From positions 1 to 56,982 of the forward strand of contig NZ_QUNO01000036.1 of the NCBI RefSeq assembly GCF_003387475.1: a stretch of DNA of 56,982 nt. The letters run 5' to 3'. Shown piece by piece: positions 39,435-47,203 of this stretch. Below the pieces are notes generated by a model. That model had not been told where the DNA came from. It did not search any database and saw nothing but the letters and a program-made list of their open reading frames with translations. Position 1 is the stretch's first letter. Each line of letters starts with the position of its first letter. The position numbers and the translations under genes were made by a program. Origin of the DNA: Kutzneria buriramensis. GTDB taxonomy: Bacteria; Actinomycetota; Actinomycetes; Mycobacteriales; Pseudonocardiaceae.

Positions 39435-40148
39435 GTGACCACTGCAACCACCTGCGACCAGTGCGGATACGACTCGAACCGCTACACCGTCGAGGAGGAC
39501 GGCGGCGGCGCCGCGCGTGTCCTCGACCGGGGCGCGGTCATCGCGACCTACGGCCCGCACCGGGGCGGCGAGACCTTCGCCGGCGCGCACGCCGACGACC
39601 TCGACGACGCCGCATGGGACAAGCACCTGGCGCACCTCGAGGACAGCCTCCCGAGCCACCGTCACGCCGTCCTGGCCGCCGAGGACGCCGAGGTCGCCCG
39701 CCAGGAGGCGAGGGTCGACACCAAAGCGGCCCTGGTCGCCGGTGTCGCCGGGACGCTGTCCACCCTCGCGGTCGCCGGCGCCGGCGCGGTCGGCGTGATC
39801 GGCTCGCATCTGGGCTGGTGGGCGCTGCCGCTGGTGCTCGCCCTCGGCGTGGCCGCGACCTACTGGGGCACCGCGTTCGTGGTGCTGTGCCAGAAGATCA
39901 TCCGGCCTGACCTGACCGATCCCTCGCCGGGCTCGTTCGCCCGGGACAACCACGTCGACGAACTGCGGCAGATGACGCTGACCCACTACTACGTCAGCAA
40001 GATCAGTCGACTGGGTCCGCTCGTGCACACCCGCTACCGGCACATCGCCCAGGCCACCGACTTACTGCTGCGGGGCCTGGTGCCGCTGGCGATCGGCGTC
40101 GTGCTCGCCGCCGTCCTCGCCCTGCTGACCACGGCCCAGCTCATGTGA
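39435..40148 (+). CDS. Pycsar effector-like (PycTM) membrane protein, 237 aa
   Basis: The open frame extends upstream through the operator, so I place the start at the GTG at 39435 after ACGGGAGCC. Residues about 1-45 hold a CDQC pair in a beta-rich head. From RVDTKAALVAGVAGTLSTLA (near residue 97) the layout follows the PycTM/DUF5706 effectors: two central membrane segments (about 100-120 and 128-152), a polar stretch (SFARDNHVDELRQMTLTHYY), and a last membrane segment near 215-235. In Pycsar defence such proteins damage the inner membrane after binding cCMP or cUMP. No cognate uridylate or cytidylate cyclase is seen here; the only cyclase is the GGDEF protein upstream. Confidence 0.65.
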   Translation: MTTATTCDQCGYDSNRYTVEEDGGGAARVLDRGAVIATYGPHRGGETFAGAHADDLDDAAWDKHLAHLEDSLPSHRHAVLAAEDAEVARQEARVDTKAALVAGVAGTLSTLAVAGAGAVGVIGSHLGWWALPLVLALGVAATYWGTAFVVLCQKIIRPDLTDPSPGSFARDNHVDELRQMTLTHYYVSKISRLGPLVHTRYRHIAQATDLLLRGLVPLAIGVVLAAVLALLTTAQLM

Positions 40149-40268
40149 CAAGCCCTCCGACCAGGAAAAACCCGTGCACCGCGCCGCCACCGGCGTCCTG
40201 CGCCGGTGACCGCCACGGTCGACAGCCTGTCGAAACCAGATTTCTGTTACCAGCAAAGGAGAGCCACC

Positions 40269-40427
40269 GTGAACCAGGACCGGGACGCTGCCGACCAGCA
40301 ATTTCAGATCGCCGCCGAGGCGTCGATCTTCGCCAAGCGGATGAGCGACGACGGGTATGTGGACGCCGGTGACGGCACCGCCTGGGTGGAGACGCCTACA
40401 GGGATTGTGCGCGTGCCGAACAACTGA
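40269..40427 (+). CDS. Small acidic protein, 52 aa
   Basis: GTG at 40269 after AAAGGAGAGCCACC. The 52-residue protein (NQDRDAADQQFQIAAEASIF, AKRMSDDGYVDAGDGTAWVE) resembles small phage-like proteins. It ends 24 bases before a strong bidirectional terminator. Function unknown. Confidence 0.55.
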   Translation: MNQDRDAADQQFQIAAEASIFAKRMSDDGYVDAGDGTAWVETPTGIVRVPNN

Positions 40428-40450
40428 GAACACACGTGCAGGTCAGCACG

Positions 40451-40487
40451 CGTCGGCCCGCACCCGAGGCTCGGGTGCGGGCCGACG
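40451..40487. terminator. Bidirectional terminator, 17-bp stem
   Basis: CGTCGGCCCGCACCCGA (40451-40467) pairs perfectly with 40471-40487 around GGC. Between convergent genes ending at 40427 and 40499. Confidence 0.8.
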
Positions 40488-40498
40488 TGCTGTCATGG

Positions 40499-40762
40499 CT
40501 AGTCCCGGGCGCTGCTGTCCGTGCTGGTCGTGGCAGGTTTCGGGCTGCGCGGCCGCCCGGTGGGCCGAGGCTCGGGCCAATACGGGGCAAGGGCGGCCAG
40601 CGCGGCGTCCGGCTCGTGTTCGAGCCAGCGCAGGCACGCGCGCAGGTACGCGGTGATGCTCTGGCCCCGGTCGCTGAGCAGGGATTGCGCGGTCTCGTAC
40701 TCGTCGGGGTCCGGGCGCCACGAGCGCTGCGGCTGATCATGCTGGCTCGCCATGCCCGCCAT
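40499..40762 (-). CDS. Ribbon-helix-helix (CopG-like) repressor, 87 aa
   Basis: ATG at 40762 (a second ATG at 40753 is in frame). RSWRPDPDEYETAQSLLSDR, then GQSITAYLRACLRWLEHEPD has the strand-helix-helix pattern of CopG/Arc-type proteins, followed by a Pro/Arg-rich tail. The palindrome AAGTGGGTACCCACTT starts eight bases upstream of the ATG, so the gene is probably autoregulated. The same palindrome controls the divergent AAA+ gene. RHH proteins typically bind such short palindromes as pairs of dimers. Confidence 0.6.
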   Translation of the reverse strand: MAGMASQHDQPQRSWRPDPDEYETAQSLLSDRGQSITAYLRACLRWLEHEPDAALAALAPYWPEPRPTGRPRSPKPATTSTDSSARD

Positions 40763-40769
40763 TCTGACA

Positions 40770-40785
40770 AAGTGGGTACCCACTT
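40770..40785. promoter_or_regulatory. Operator AAGTGGGTACCCACTT, copy 1
   Basis: Perfect 16-bp palindrome next to the RHH start. Together with copy 2 it brackets a TATCGT -10-like box (40801-40806) in the divergent promoter region. Confidence 0.7.
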
Positions 40786-40816
40786 GTCGACCGCACGTGC
40801 TATCGTACGTTCCTAA

Positions 40817-40832
40817 AAGTGGGTACCCACTT
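40817..40832. promoter_or_regulatory. Operator AAGTGGGTACCCACTT, copy 2
   Basis: Exact second copy, 47 bases (centre to centre) from copy 1 and 28 bases before the AAA+ start at 40860, positioned to block transcription of the RavA/VWA operon. Confidence 0.7.
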
Positions 40833-40859
40833 AAAATGGCTGGTCACGAGGAGGACGGG

Positions 40860-42095
40860 ATGGCGAGTACAGACACCGCCACCACCACGGACACCACCGC
40901 AACGACGACCGCGACCGGCACGGCGGCGACGCTGCAGGCGATCGCCAAGGAGCTGGGGGAGCGCTTCTACGAGCGCGACGACGTGGCGCGCACCCTGATC
41001 ACGACCGTGCTGGCCGGCCAGCACAGCCTGCTGCTGGGCCCGCCCGGCACCGCCAAGAGCGAGCTGGCCCGCGAGCTGACCAGCCGAATCACCGGCGCGC
41101 GGTACTGGGAAATCCTGCTCAGCAAGTTCACCGACCCGAAGCGCATGTTCGGCCCGATCGACGTGGCCGCCCTGTCGCAGGGCCAGTACCGGCAGGTCTA
41201 CGAGGGCCGCGCCACCCAGTGCCACATCGCGTTCATGGACGAAATCTTCAAGTGCTCCACCGCCGCGCTCAACGAGACGTTGGCGCTGCTCAACGAGCGG
41301 CTGTACCACCCGGAAAACGGCGGATCCCCGATCGCGTGCCCGCTGATCGCCGCGATCACCGCCTCCAACGAGCTGCCCACCGGCGAGGACACCGCCGCGA
41401 TCTACGACCGGTTGCTGGTGCGGATCGAGGTGGGCTATCTGGCCGACCCGTCCAACTTCGCCGAGCTGGTTCGCTCGGCCGTCGTCGCCCCGGCCGCCAC
41501 GGCGCGCACCACCGTCGACCTGGCCGCCCTGGAGCACGCCGTGACCGTCGAGGTGCCCGCGATCGACGTGCCGGACGGCATCGTGGACGCGATCTGCACG
41601 CTGCGCGCCGGGCTGCGCCGCAAGGAGCTGATCGCCTCGGACCGCCGCTGGCGCCAGGCCGTGCGCCTGTTGCAGGCCTCGGCGTACCTGGACGGCCGGG
41701 CGGCGGTGTCCGACACCGACCTGTCGATCCTCACGCACGTGCTGTGGGACTCCCCGGCCGAACGGCCCACGGTCGAGCGGGCCGTGCTGGAGCTGGTCAA
41801 CCCGGACGCCGGCGAGGCACTGGACCTGGCCGACGCGATCGCCGAGCTGGAGACCGCCCTGGACGCCAAGGCCGGCCAGTCCGCCGAGAGCCTGTCCGAG
41901 TGGGCGATCAAGGAAGCCAACCCGAAGCTGAAGAAGGCCGGCAAGCGGCTGGCCAAGATGCGCGCCGACGCGACCGAGGCCGGCCGCTCCACGGCCACCT
42001 TGGACCGGGTGATCGGCCGCCAGCGCGCCGTGCTGGCCCGCGTGCTGTCCGAGGCGCTGGGCGTGGACGCCAGCGCCCTGTCCGACCAGATGTGA
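40860..42095 (+). CDS. MoxR/RavA-like AAA+ ATPase
   Basis: ATG at 40860 after GAGGAGGACGGG (an ATG at 40836 is possible). Walker A GPPGTAKS near residue 60, Walker B HIAFMDEIF near 122, sensor 1 AITASNELP and DRLLVRIEV follow the RavA subgroup: YWEILLSKFTDPKRMFGPID and LNETLALLNERLYHPENGG are close to its signatures. The C-terminal 100 residues are helical. RavA works with the VWA protein ViaA as a chaperone-like unit; here the VWA gene is next. Threonine/Ala-rich residues 2-22 are an unusual leader. Controlled by the RHH operators. Confidence 0.85.
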   Translation: MASTDTATTTDTTATTTATGTAATLQAIAKELGERFYERDDVARTLITTVLAGQHSLLLGPPGTAKSELARELTSRITGARYWEILLSKFTDPKRMFGPIDVAALSQGQYRQVYEGRATQCHIAFMDEIFKCSTAALNETLALLNERLYHPENGGSPIACPLIAAITASNELPTGEDTAAIYDRLLVRIEVGYLADPSNFAELVRSAVVAPAATARTTVDLAALEHAVTVEVPAIDVPDGIVDAICTLRAGLRRKELIASDRRWRQAVRLLQASAYLDGRAAVSDTDLSILTHVLWDSPAERPTVERAVLELVNPDAGEALDLADAIAELETALDAKAGQSAESLSEWAIKEANPKLKKAGKRLAKMRADATEAGRSTATLDRVIGRQRAVLARVLSEALGVDASALSDQM

Positions 42096-42129
42096 CCAGC
42101 CAGGAACCGCGCAGGGGAAGGGGACGTCG

Positions 42130-43737
42130 GTGGGCAAGGCACTGAGCAAGCTGCGGGAGGTGACCCAGCGGGCCGGGCGCTGGCTGGGTCTGGCCGAGAC
42201 ACCGACCGCGCCCAAGCACACCAACGCGATCGTGTCCGACCGGTTCGACCAGATGGCGTGGCGCGACACCTACGACCAGGCCGGCGCGCTGCGCACCTTG
42301 GCCGAGGACCTCAACGACCGCTACGACTACACGCAGGACCTGCTGTCCGACGTGTTCCTGGGCGCCTACAAGGCCGCCCCGCAGGTGCGCGAGGCCGCCG
42401 ACATGGACCCCTCGCGCGCGGTGAACCACCAGGTCATCGCCACGATGATGGCCAGCCCGGAGTTCACCGAGCTGCGCCGGGAAACCGCCGGCGACGCCTA
42501 CGCCGCCGCGATGGCCGTGCTGTCGCAGGGCGAGGGGCTGCGGACGATGCTGGAGTGCGCCCGCGACGCCCACGACAAGGCCCGCGAGCAGGCCGCTGCC
42601 CAGCAGGCCGCGGCCGAGGCCGCCCAGGCGGTGGCCGATGCCCTGGACGCCGCCGGCGAACACGCCGACGACAAGGGCCAGGTGCCCGCCGAGCAGGCCG
42701 CCGCCGTCGCCGAGGCGATCGAGCAGGCGCAGGCCGCCGACGCCGCCGCGGCTGCCGCCGGCCAAGCCGCCGAGCAGGCCCTGGCCGCCGCCACACCGGG
42801 CATCCGCGCGGCCGCCCGCGCCGCGATCGGCGAGGCCACCGAAGGCGCCCGCGAGGAAGCCGCCCTGATGCGCGCCTGGGGCATCGGGCCGGGCCAGCTG
42901 GAGCGCATGGACTTCGACACCCGCTCCCGGCTTGCCGCCCGACTGCGCTCGGGCCGGCTCGGGCAGTTCGCCGAGCTGATCGGCCGGTTCCGGCAGATGG
43001 CCAGCGGCGAACGCGCCCGGCGGGTCGAGCACGCGCCCGGCGAGCTGGTCGGCATCACCCTCGGCGACGACCTGGGCCGCGTCATCCCCTCCGAGCTGTC
43101 CCAGCTCGGCGTGCCCGCGCTGCGTCCGGTGTTCGCCGCCAAGTACGCCGAGGCCCGGCTGATGCTCTACGACAGCCGCGGCGCGCAGGTCACCGGCCAG
43201 GGCGCGATCATCGCCTGCGTCGACACCTCCGGCTCGATGGCCGGCCACCGGGAAGCCTGGGCCAAGGCCTGCGCGCTGGCGCTGTTGGACCAGGCCAGGA
43301 CCGCCAAGCGGGACTTCGTCGGCATCCTGTTCTCCAGCGCGCAGCAGGTGCGCACCTTCCGGTTCCACGCCGGCGCCAGCTACGACATCGCCACCGTGGT
43401 CGAGTTCGCCGAGACGTTCTTCAACGGCGGCACCGATTTCGAGACCCCGCTGTCGGCCGCGGCCGAGCTGCTGGCCGCCGAGTTCAACGCCGAAGGCCGC
43501 GCTCGCGGTGACATCGTGCTGATCACCGACGGCCACTGCGGCGTGCGCGAGGACTGGATGCGCGAGTGGAACGAGGCCAAGGCGGCCCTGGACTTCCGCA
43601 CCTTCGGCATCTCCATCGGCGACCACGGCCGCGCCACCGCGCCGGGCAGCGTTCTGGACGCCCTGTGCGACAACCTGCGCTCGATCGACGACCTGACCGA
43701 CACCGACGCCGCCGCGGACCTGTTCCGCGTCATCTGA
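42130..43737 (+). CDS. VWA-domain partner of the AAA+ ATPase (ViaA-like), 535 aa
   Basis: GTG at 42130 after GGGGACGTCG. Residues 1-150 are helical; residues about 150-240 are a long Ala/Glu/Gln helix array (QQAAAEAAQAVADALDAAGE). The VWA domain starts near residue 350 with the MIDAS motif CVDTSGSM, later NGGTDFETPL and IVLITDGHC supplying the other metal ligands. This is the ViaA-like arrangement (helical N-terminus, VWA at the C-terminus). MoxR-VWA pairs act in protein assembly and are often recruited to mobile-element conflict systems. Thirty-four bases after the ATPase gene. Confidence 0.85.
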   Translation: MGKALSKLREVTQRAGRWLGLAETPTAPKHTNAIVSDRFDQMAWRDTYDQAGALRTLAEDLNDRYDYTQDLLSDVFLGAYKAAPQVREAADMDPSRAVNHQVIATMMASPEFTELRRETAGDAYAAAMAVLSQGEGLRTMLECARDAHDKAREQAAAQQAAAEAAQAVADALDAAGEHADDKGQVPAEQAAAVAEAIEQAQAADAAAAAAGQAAEQALAAATPGIRAAARAAIGEATEGAREEAALMRAWGIGPGQLERMDFDTRSRLAARLRSGRLGQFAELIGRFRQMASGERARRVEHAPGELVGITLGDDLGRVIPSELSQLGVPALRPVFAAKYAEARLMLYDSRGAQVTGQGAIIACVDTSGSMAGHREAWAKACALALLDQARTAKRDFVGILFSSAQQVRTFRFHAGASYDIATVVEFAETFFNGGTDFETPLSAAAELLAAEFNAEGRARGDIVLITDGHCGVREDWMREWNEAKAALDFRTFGISIGDHGRATAPGSVLDALCDNLRSIDDLTDTDAAADLFRVI

Positions 43738-43766
43738 GCCAACTCGCCACGAGAACGGGGAGCAGT

Positions 43767-43799
43767 ATGTCCGACCAGGCCAGAGAGGTCGACCAGTGA
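43767..43799 (+). CDS. Ten-residue leader peptide (MSDQAREVDQ)
   Basis: ATG at 43767 after GGGGAGCAGT, ending in TGA that overlaps the GTG of the next gene (GTGA). A real ribosome site and tight coupling suggest translational coupling of the downstream gene, although a ten-codon frame could occur by chance. Confidence 0.35.
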   Translation: MSDQAREVDQ

Positions 43800-44020
43800 G
43801 CGCCGACTACGTCCGCCGCTACTACGGCGTGCCGGCCCGCCGCGGCGGCCGTGTCGAGTTCGACGGGCGGCCAGGTGTCATCACCAGCTGTCCCGGCGCG
43901 TATGTCCGCGTTCGGCTCGATGGGCAGCACCGCTCGGTGCCGGCCCACCCCGCCTGGCGAATGCGGTACCTGGACAGCGACCCGGCGACTAGCCAGGCCG
44001 GCGGCGGCCGTACCCCGTAA
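43796..44020 (+). CDS. Small phage-like protein, 74 aa
   Basis: GTG at 43796. DYVRRYYGVPARRGGRVEFD, then GRPGVITSCPGAYVRVRLDG looks like a small SH3-like barrel common in actinobacteriophage genomes (pattern from memory). Ends six bases before operator copy 3. Co-expressed with the AAA+/VWA pair; function unknown. Confidence 0.6.
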   Translation: MSADYVRRYYGVPARRGGRVEFDGRPGVITSCPGAYVRVRLDGQHRSVPAHPAWRMRYLDSDPATSQAGGGRTP

Positions 44021-44025
44021 CCCAT

Positions 44026-44041
44026 AAGTGGGTACCCACTT
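44026..44041. promoter_or_regulatory. Operator AAGTGGGTACCCACTT, copy 3
   Basis: Exact third copy, followed by a GGTGCTATCGTT -10 region that resembles GTGCTATCGTA after copy 1, so the two promoters share design. Upstream of the DUF6744-like gene. Confidence 0.7.
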
Positions 44042-44065
44042 GATACGGGCGGTGCTATCGTTGCT

Positions 44066-44079
44066 AAAACGGCCGTTTT
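44066..44079. promoter_or_regulatory. Palindromic operator AAAACGGCCGTTTT, copy 4
   Basis: Exact core, 39 bases (centre to centre) after operator AAGTGGGTACCCACTT copy 3 and about 50 bases before the start at 44130. Two regulators therefore probably act on this promoter. Confidence 0.65.
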
Positions 44080-44129
44080 TACAACAGTCGCGGGTCCGTG
44101 GAGATCGCGCAAAGGGGACGTGAGCAGGG

Positions 44130-45245
44130 ATGACGCAGCCAGCCCAGCACCTGCCCGACGAGGATGACGAGGCCGCCGGCGACGGAGGCGTCGTTGCCAC
44201 CGGAGACCGGCTGTTCGACGCCTACGCCGAGGCGATGGAGGCCAGTGAGGCGCCGCTGCTTGGGCACTTGGTGCTGTACTCGATCTTCGACGGGCGGGTG
44301 ACGCCGGACCGGCTGGAAAAGTGGTTCAAGGATCTGGACCTGGACCTGCAGGCGCTGCCTGGCGGGCTGCGCGCGGACGCGGCGTTCGAGAAGGTCACCG
44401 GCCCGGCCGGGGTGCGTCGGGTGTACCCGCTGGACGACCCGACCGCTGACCCTCGGCCCAAGTCGCGGCGCAAGGCCGACGCGATCAGCCGCCAGGCCAC
44501 GCTGATGGTCCGGCACGTGCGGCGGGACCGCCGCGAGATCGTGCGGCACATCGTGCGCGAGGTCCGCGACGAAGACGCGACCTCGCTGTCCTACGACAGC
44601 AAGCTGGGCGAGGCCATCTTCCGGTTCGACACCAGCGCGCAGAGCGACCCCGGTGCCGGCGCGTTGGGGGTGGCCCCGGACAACGGCGCGATCGCGAAGC
44701 TGCCCGAGGCCGAGCAAGGCGTGGTGCGCGACATGCTGGGCGAGATCACCACCGCGTTCCAGTACCGGCGCACCTTCTACTCGGGCGACCGACTCCGCGC
44801 GCTGGTCCGTGACTACGTGGAAGACCTCGGCGGCATCAAGGTCCGCCCGACCGGCGGGGTGTACTTCGTGCACCGCCAGCACGCCGCCACCCTTGCCGCG
44901 CTGCGCACACTGGTGGCCCGGTTCGGCGAGGGCAGCCACTTCGTGCGCATCCCGATCCCGGACCAGGACGAGATGCGGGAAATGATCATCACCGCGTTCA
45001 CCACGCAGACCCGCGACGAGCTGAACCAGCTGGCGATCGAGGTCGCCGCCGCGCGACGCGAGGGTGCCTCCGACCAGGCTGTGCAGAAGCTGTACCGGCG
45101 GTTCCGCGACGTGCAGAAGCTGACCGTCGAGCACTCCGAGCTGCTGTCCACCTCGCTGGACGACACGAAGACCGCCCTGGACCTGGTGAAGCTCCAGCTG
45201 GGCGCCCTGCTGGCCACCAGCGACGACGAGGACGACGACGAGTAG
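44130..45245 (+). CDS. DUF6744-like protein, 371 aa
   Basis: ATG at 44130 after GGGGACGTGAGCAGGG. The protein is acidic at both ends and helical in the middle: LFDAYAEAMEASEAPLLGHL, then AISRQATLMVRHVRRDRREI and a long helix near the C-terminus (RREGASDQAVQKLYRRFRDV). The pattern resembles proteins (DUF6744, from memory) that accompany MoxR and VWA genes in actinobacteriophages. With the ATPase and VWA protein it would form a three-component system, this protein perhaps being the client or effector. Own promoter with both operator types. Confidence 0.6.
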   Translation: MTQPAQHLPDEDDEAAGDGGVVATGDRLFDAYAEAMEASEAPLLGHLVLYSIFDGRVTPDRLEKWFKDLDLDLQALPGGLRADAAFEKVTGPAGVRRVYPLDDPTADPRPKSRRKADAISRQATLMVRHVRRDRREIVRHIVREVRDEDATSLSYDSKLGEAIFRFDTSAQSDPGAGALGVAPDNGAIAKLPEAEQGVVRDMLGEITTAFQYRRTFYSGDRLRALVRDYVEDLGGIKVRPTGGVYFVHRQHAATLAALRTLVARFGEGSHFVRIPIPDQDEMREMIITAFTTQTRDELNQLAIEVAAARREGASDQAVQKLYRRFRDVQKLTVEHSELLSTSLDDTKTALDLVKLQLGALLATSDDEDDDE

Positions 45246-45282
45246 CACCCGGCCAGGCGCGATCCAGGGAAGGCAACGACCA

Positions 45283-45675
45283 GTGCAGATCATCGTGAAA
45301 GCGGCCCGAGACCAAGACCTGTACGTCGAATGGTCGTCGAACGTGGACGGGCCGACGTTCGTCGGCACCCGCGCCGAGACCGCCGCGTACCTGGCCAGCA
45401 CCGGCCCGACCGGGCCGAGCGACTCAGTGGAGGACCGGCTGGCCCGCGCCGACCGGACAGGGACCAGTGCGAAGTCGATGCCTGGTGAGGTGCCGACCGG
45501 GGCCTGGGAAGACAGCGGGTTCGTGGTCGCCCGTGACGACGTGGAAGTCGGCACCCCGTTTGGGTGGCTGCCGCGTGGCCGGCTCGGCGCGTTCGCCCAC
45601 GCCTGTGCCCGCGACGATGCGCCGGCGGCCTACGCGCTGTTGGACCCATTCGACGTTAGCCCCGGACAGCTGTAG
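45283..45675 (+). CDS. Hypothetical protein, 130 aa
   Basis: GTG at 45283, 38 bases after the DUF6744-like gene. MQIIVKAARDQDLYVEWSSN, then a polar linker and SGFVVARDDVEVGTPFGWLP gives a small alpha/beta protein of the kind seen beside phage MoxR/VWA genes. No motif. The operon ends at the hairpin 45681-45713. Confidence 0.6.
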   Translation: MQIIVKAARDQDLYVEWSSNVDGPTFVGTRAETAAYLASTGPTGPSDSVEDRLARADRTGTSAKSMPGEVPTGAWEDSGFVVARDDVEVGTPFGWLPRGRLGAFAHACARDDAPAAYALLDPFDVSPGQL

Positions 45676-45680
45676 AACGA

Positions 45681-45713
45681 CTCAGCCCCAGCACGCACTG
45701 TGCTGGGGCTGAG
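45681..45713 (+). terminator. Hairpin terminator, 14-bp stem
   Basis: CTCAGCCCCAGCAC (45681-45694) pairs perfectly with GTGCTGGGGCTGAG (45700-45713), loop of five, six bases after the stop at 45675. Confidence 0.85.
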
Positions 45714-45896
45714 CGGGAACAGTGGGCTATTCGAACCCGACGGCGGCCCGTGGCCTGCCTCGCGTCTGCTCGACGCCAGCGGCGAGTCTGCCAGACCATC
45801 AGCCGCAGTCACCATCGCCCGATCCGGTCGAGCCGGCCGCATCGAGGACGCGCGTCGCGTGCGATGCGCGTCGAACGCGGTGGCAGGATCCCCGCC

Positions 45897-46904
45897 ATGC
45901 ACGGCAAGCGCAACGGACTCCTCGACCAGCTCCAAGCAGGTGTCGCCGACGACACCACGCCGCTGTCGTCGCTGCTGCAGAAGTGCATCCTGCTTGGCGG
46001 GCAGGCCGGATCCGAGAAGATGCGGGACTGGGCCGTCCAGGAACTGAACGGCTACGACTCGCTGAACGACCTGCCGGACTACCGCAAGGTCGCCGCTACG
46101 GTGATGATCCAGTTCACCAACCTCGGCGGGTACAACCCGATGACCAGGCGGCTGCGCATCGACGCCGAGATCCCCGCCCAGCTTCGCCATCTGGCCGAGT
46201 GGGAGACCGCGCAGCTGCCCGGCGGCGTTGGTGAGTTGGAGGCGATGGCCACCAGGGAGGAACTGCACCTCAGCACCCCGTGGGACGGCTGGCTGATCGA
46301 CTTGCTGAGCAACTACATCGACGAGTACAGCCGGATCTCCGCCATCTATTGGGACGTGTCTCCCGTGGTGCTCCGTGGAGTCCTGGTGCGTATCCGTACC
46401 GCCCTGGCCCAGTTGGTCGCCGAGCTGATCGCGTTGACCCCGCCGGACCAGTCGATCCCAAACCAGGCCGCTGCTGATGCCGCGATCCAGTTCGTGGTCA
46501 CCGGCAAGCGGGCGACGATCAACCTGACCACGCAGCACGCCGAGGGCGGCAGCACGAACACCGTCACGACGGCCGGCGCCGGCGGCACCGCCATCGGCAG
46601 CCAGAGCGCCGGCGACAACGCGACGGTTGTCGGGAGCCAAGCTGTGCACGGCGACCACAACACCGTCGCTGGCCGGGACACCGCTGGCGAGACCGAGCCG
46701 GCCACGAAGGGCGGATGGTGGACCCGGCTGCGCAAGCGCGGCGTTCTCGTTGCACTCGCCACCATCGTCGCCGGGATCATGGCCGTGCTCACGTGGCTCG
46801 GCTTGACCCCGCCTTCCCCGAATGGGAAGCCTCCGTCGACCCCACCAACCGCGACGAGCAGTCCGGCGCCAGCAAGCACCGCGGCCTCCCGCACCGGTCC
46901 GTGA
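45897..46904 (+). CDS. AbiTii-domain membrane protein (abortive-infection type), 335 aa
   Basis: ATG at 45897. The N-terminus LLDQLQAGVADDTTPLSSLL, then QKCILLGGQAGSEKMRDWAV and QELNGY matches the AbiTii domain of abortive-infection proteins, extending to about residue 190. A Gly/Asn/Thr-rich repeat stretch follows (GTAIGSQSAGDNATVVGSQA, VHGDHNTVAGRD). Residues about 282-303 form one membrane segment, then a Pro/Ser/Thr tail that ends early; the adjacent frame continues as VPPP repeats (46941-47024). The expected role is phage defence through membrane action. Not in an operon. Confidence 0.65.
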   Translation: MHGKRNGLLDQLQAGVADDTTPLSSLLQKCILLGGQAGSEKMRDWAVQELNGYDSLNDLPDYRKVAATVMIQFTNLGGYNPMTRRLRIDAEIPAQLRHLAEWETAQLPGGVGELEAMATREELHLSTPWDGWLIDLLSNYIDEYSRISAIYWDVSPVVLRGVLVRIRTALAQLVAELIALTPPDQSIPNQAAADAAIQFVVTGKRATINLTTQHAEGGSTNTVTTAGAGGTAIGSQSAGDNATVVGSQAVHGDHNTVAGRDTAGETEPATKGGWWTRLRKRGVLVALATIVAGIMAVLTWLGLTPPSPNGKPPSTPPTATSSPAPASTAASRTGP

Positions 46905-46940
46905 CCCCCGGTTCGCCGCGGCCGAGACTGGTCGAGGGTC

Positions 46941-47024
46941 CGTACCGCCGCCCGTACTGCCGCCCGTACTCCCCTCCGTACCACCCTCCGTGCCGCCGCC
47001 CGTACCGCCGCCCGTACCGGACCC
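46941..47024. repeat. Seven tandem 12-bp repeats (CGTACCGCCGCC type)
   Basis: Units at 46941, 46953, 46965, 46977, 46989, 47001 and 47013 with a few substitutions each. In the +1 frame relative to the AbiTii gene they read VPPP-like repeats followed by a stop at 47080-47082. Confidence 0.75.
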
Positions 47025-47140
47025 GCTGACGCTGGTCGAGCCGTTCTGGCTGGTCAGCAGGCGTTGTCGCGGATGTCGCTAACGCCGACATATCTCTATG
47101 GGGTGGTCCCTGCCCGGTGTCCCGCCGAGTTCTCCGTCTT

Positions 47141-47156
47141 TTTCGTCAGAACGAAA
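47141..47156. repeat. Inverted repeat TTTCGTCAGAACGAAA, copy 1
   Basis: Six-bp arms around CAGA. The 15 bases TTCGTCAGAACGAAA recur at 49567-49581, also intergenic. Confidence 0.5.
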
Positions 47157-47203
47157 CCGCCCATTGCGAATGCCAGGTGTGCCGGTAGTAGATCTTGGGT
47201 TGC

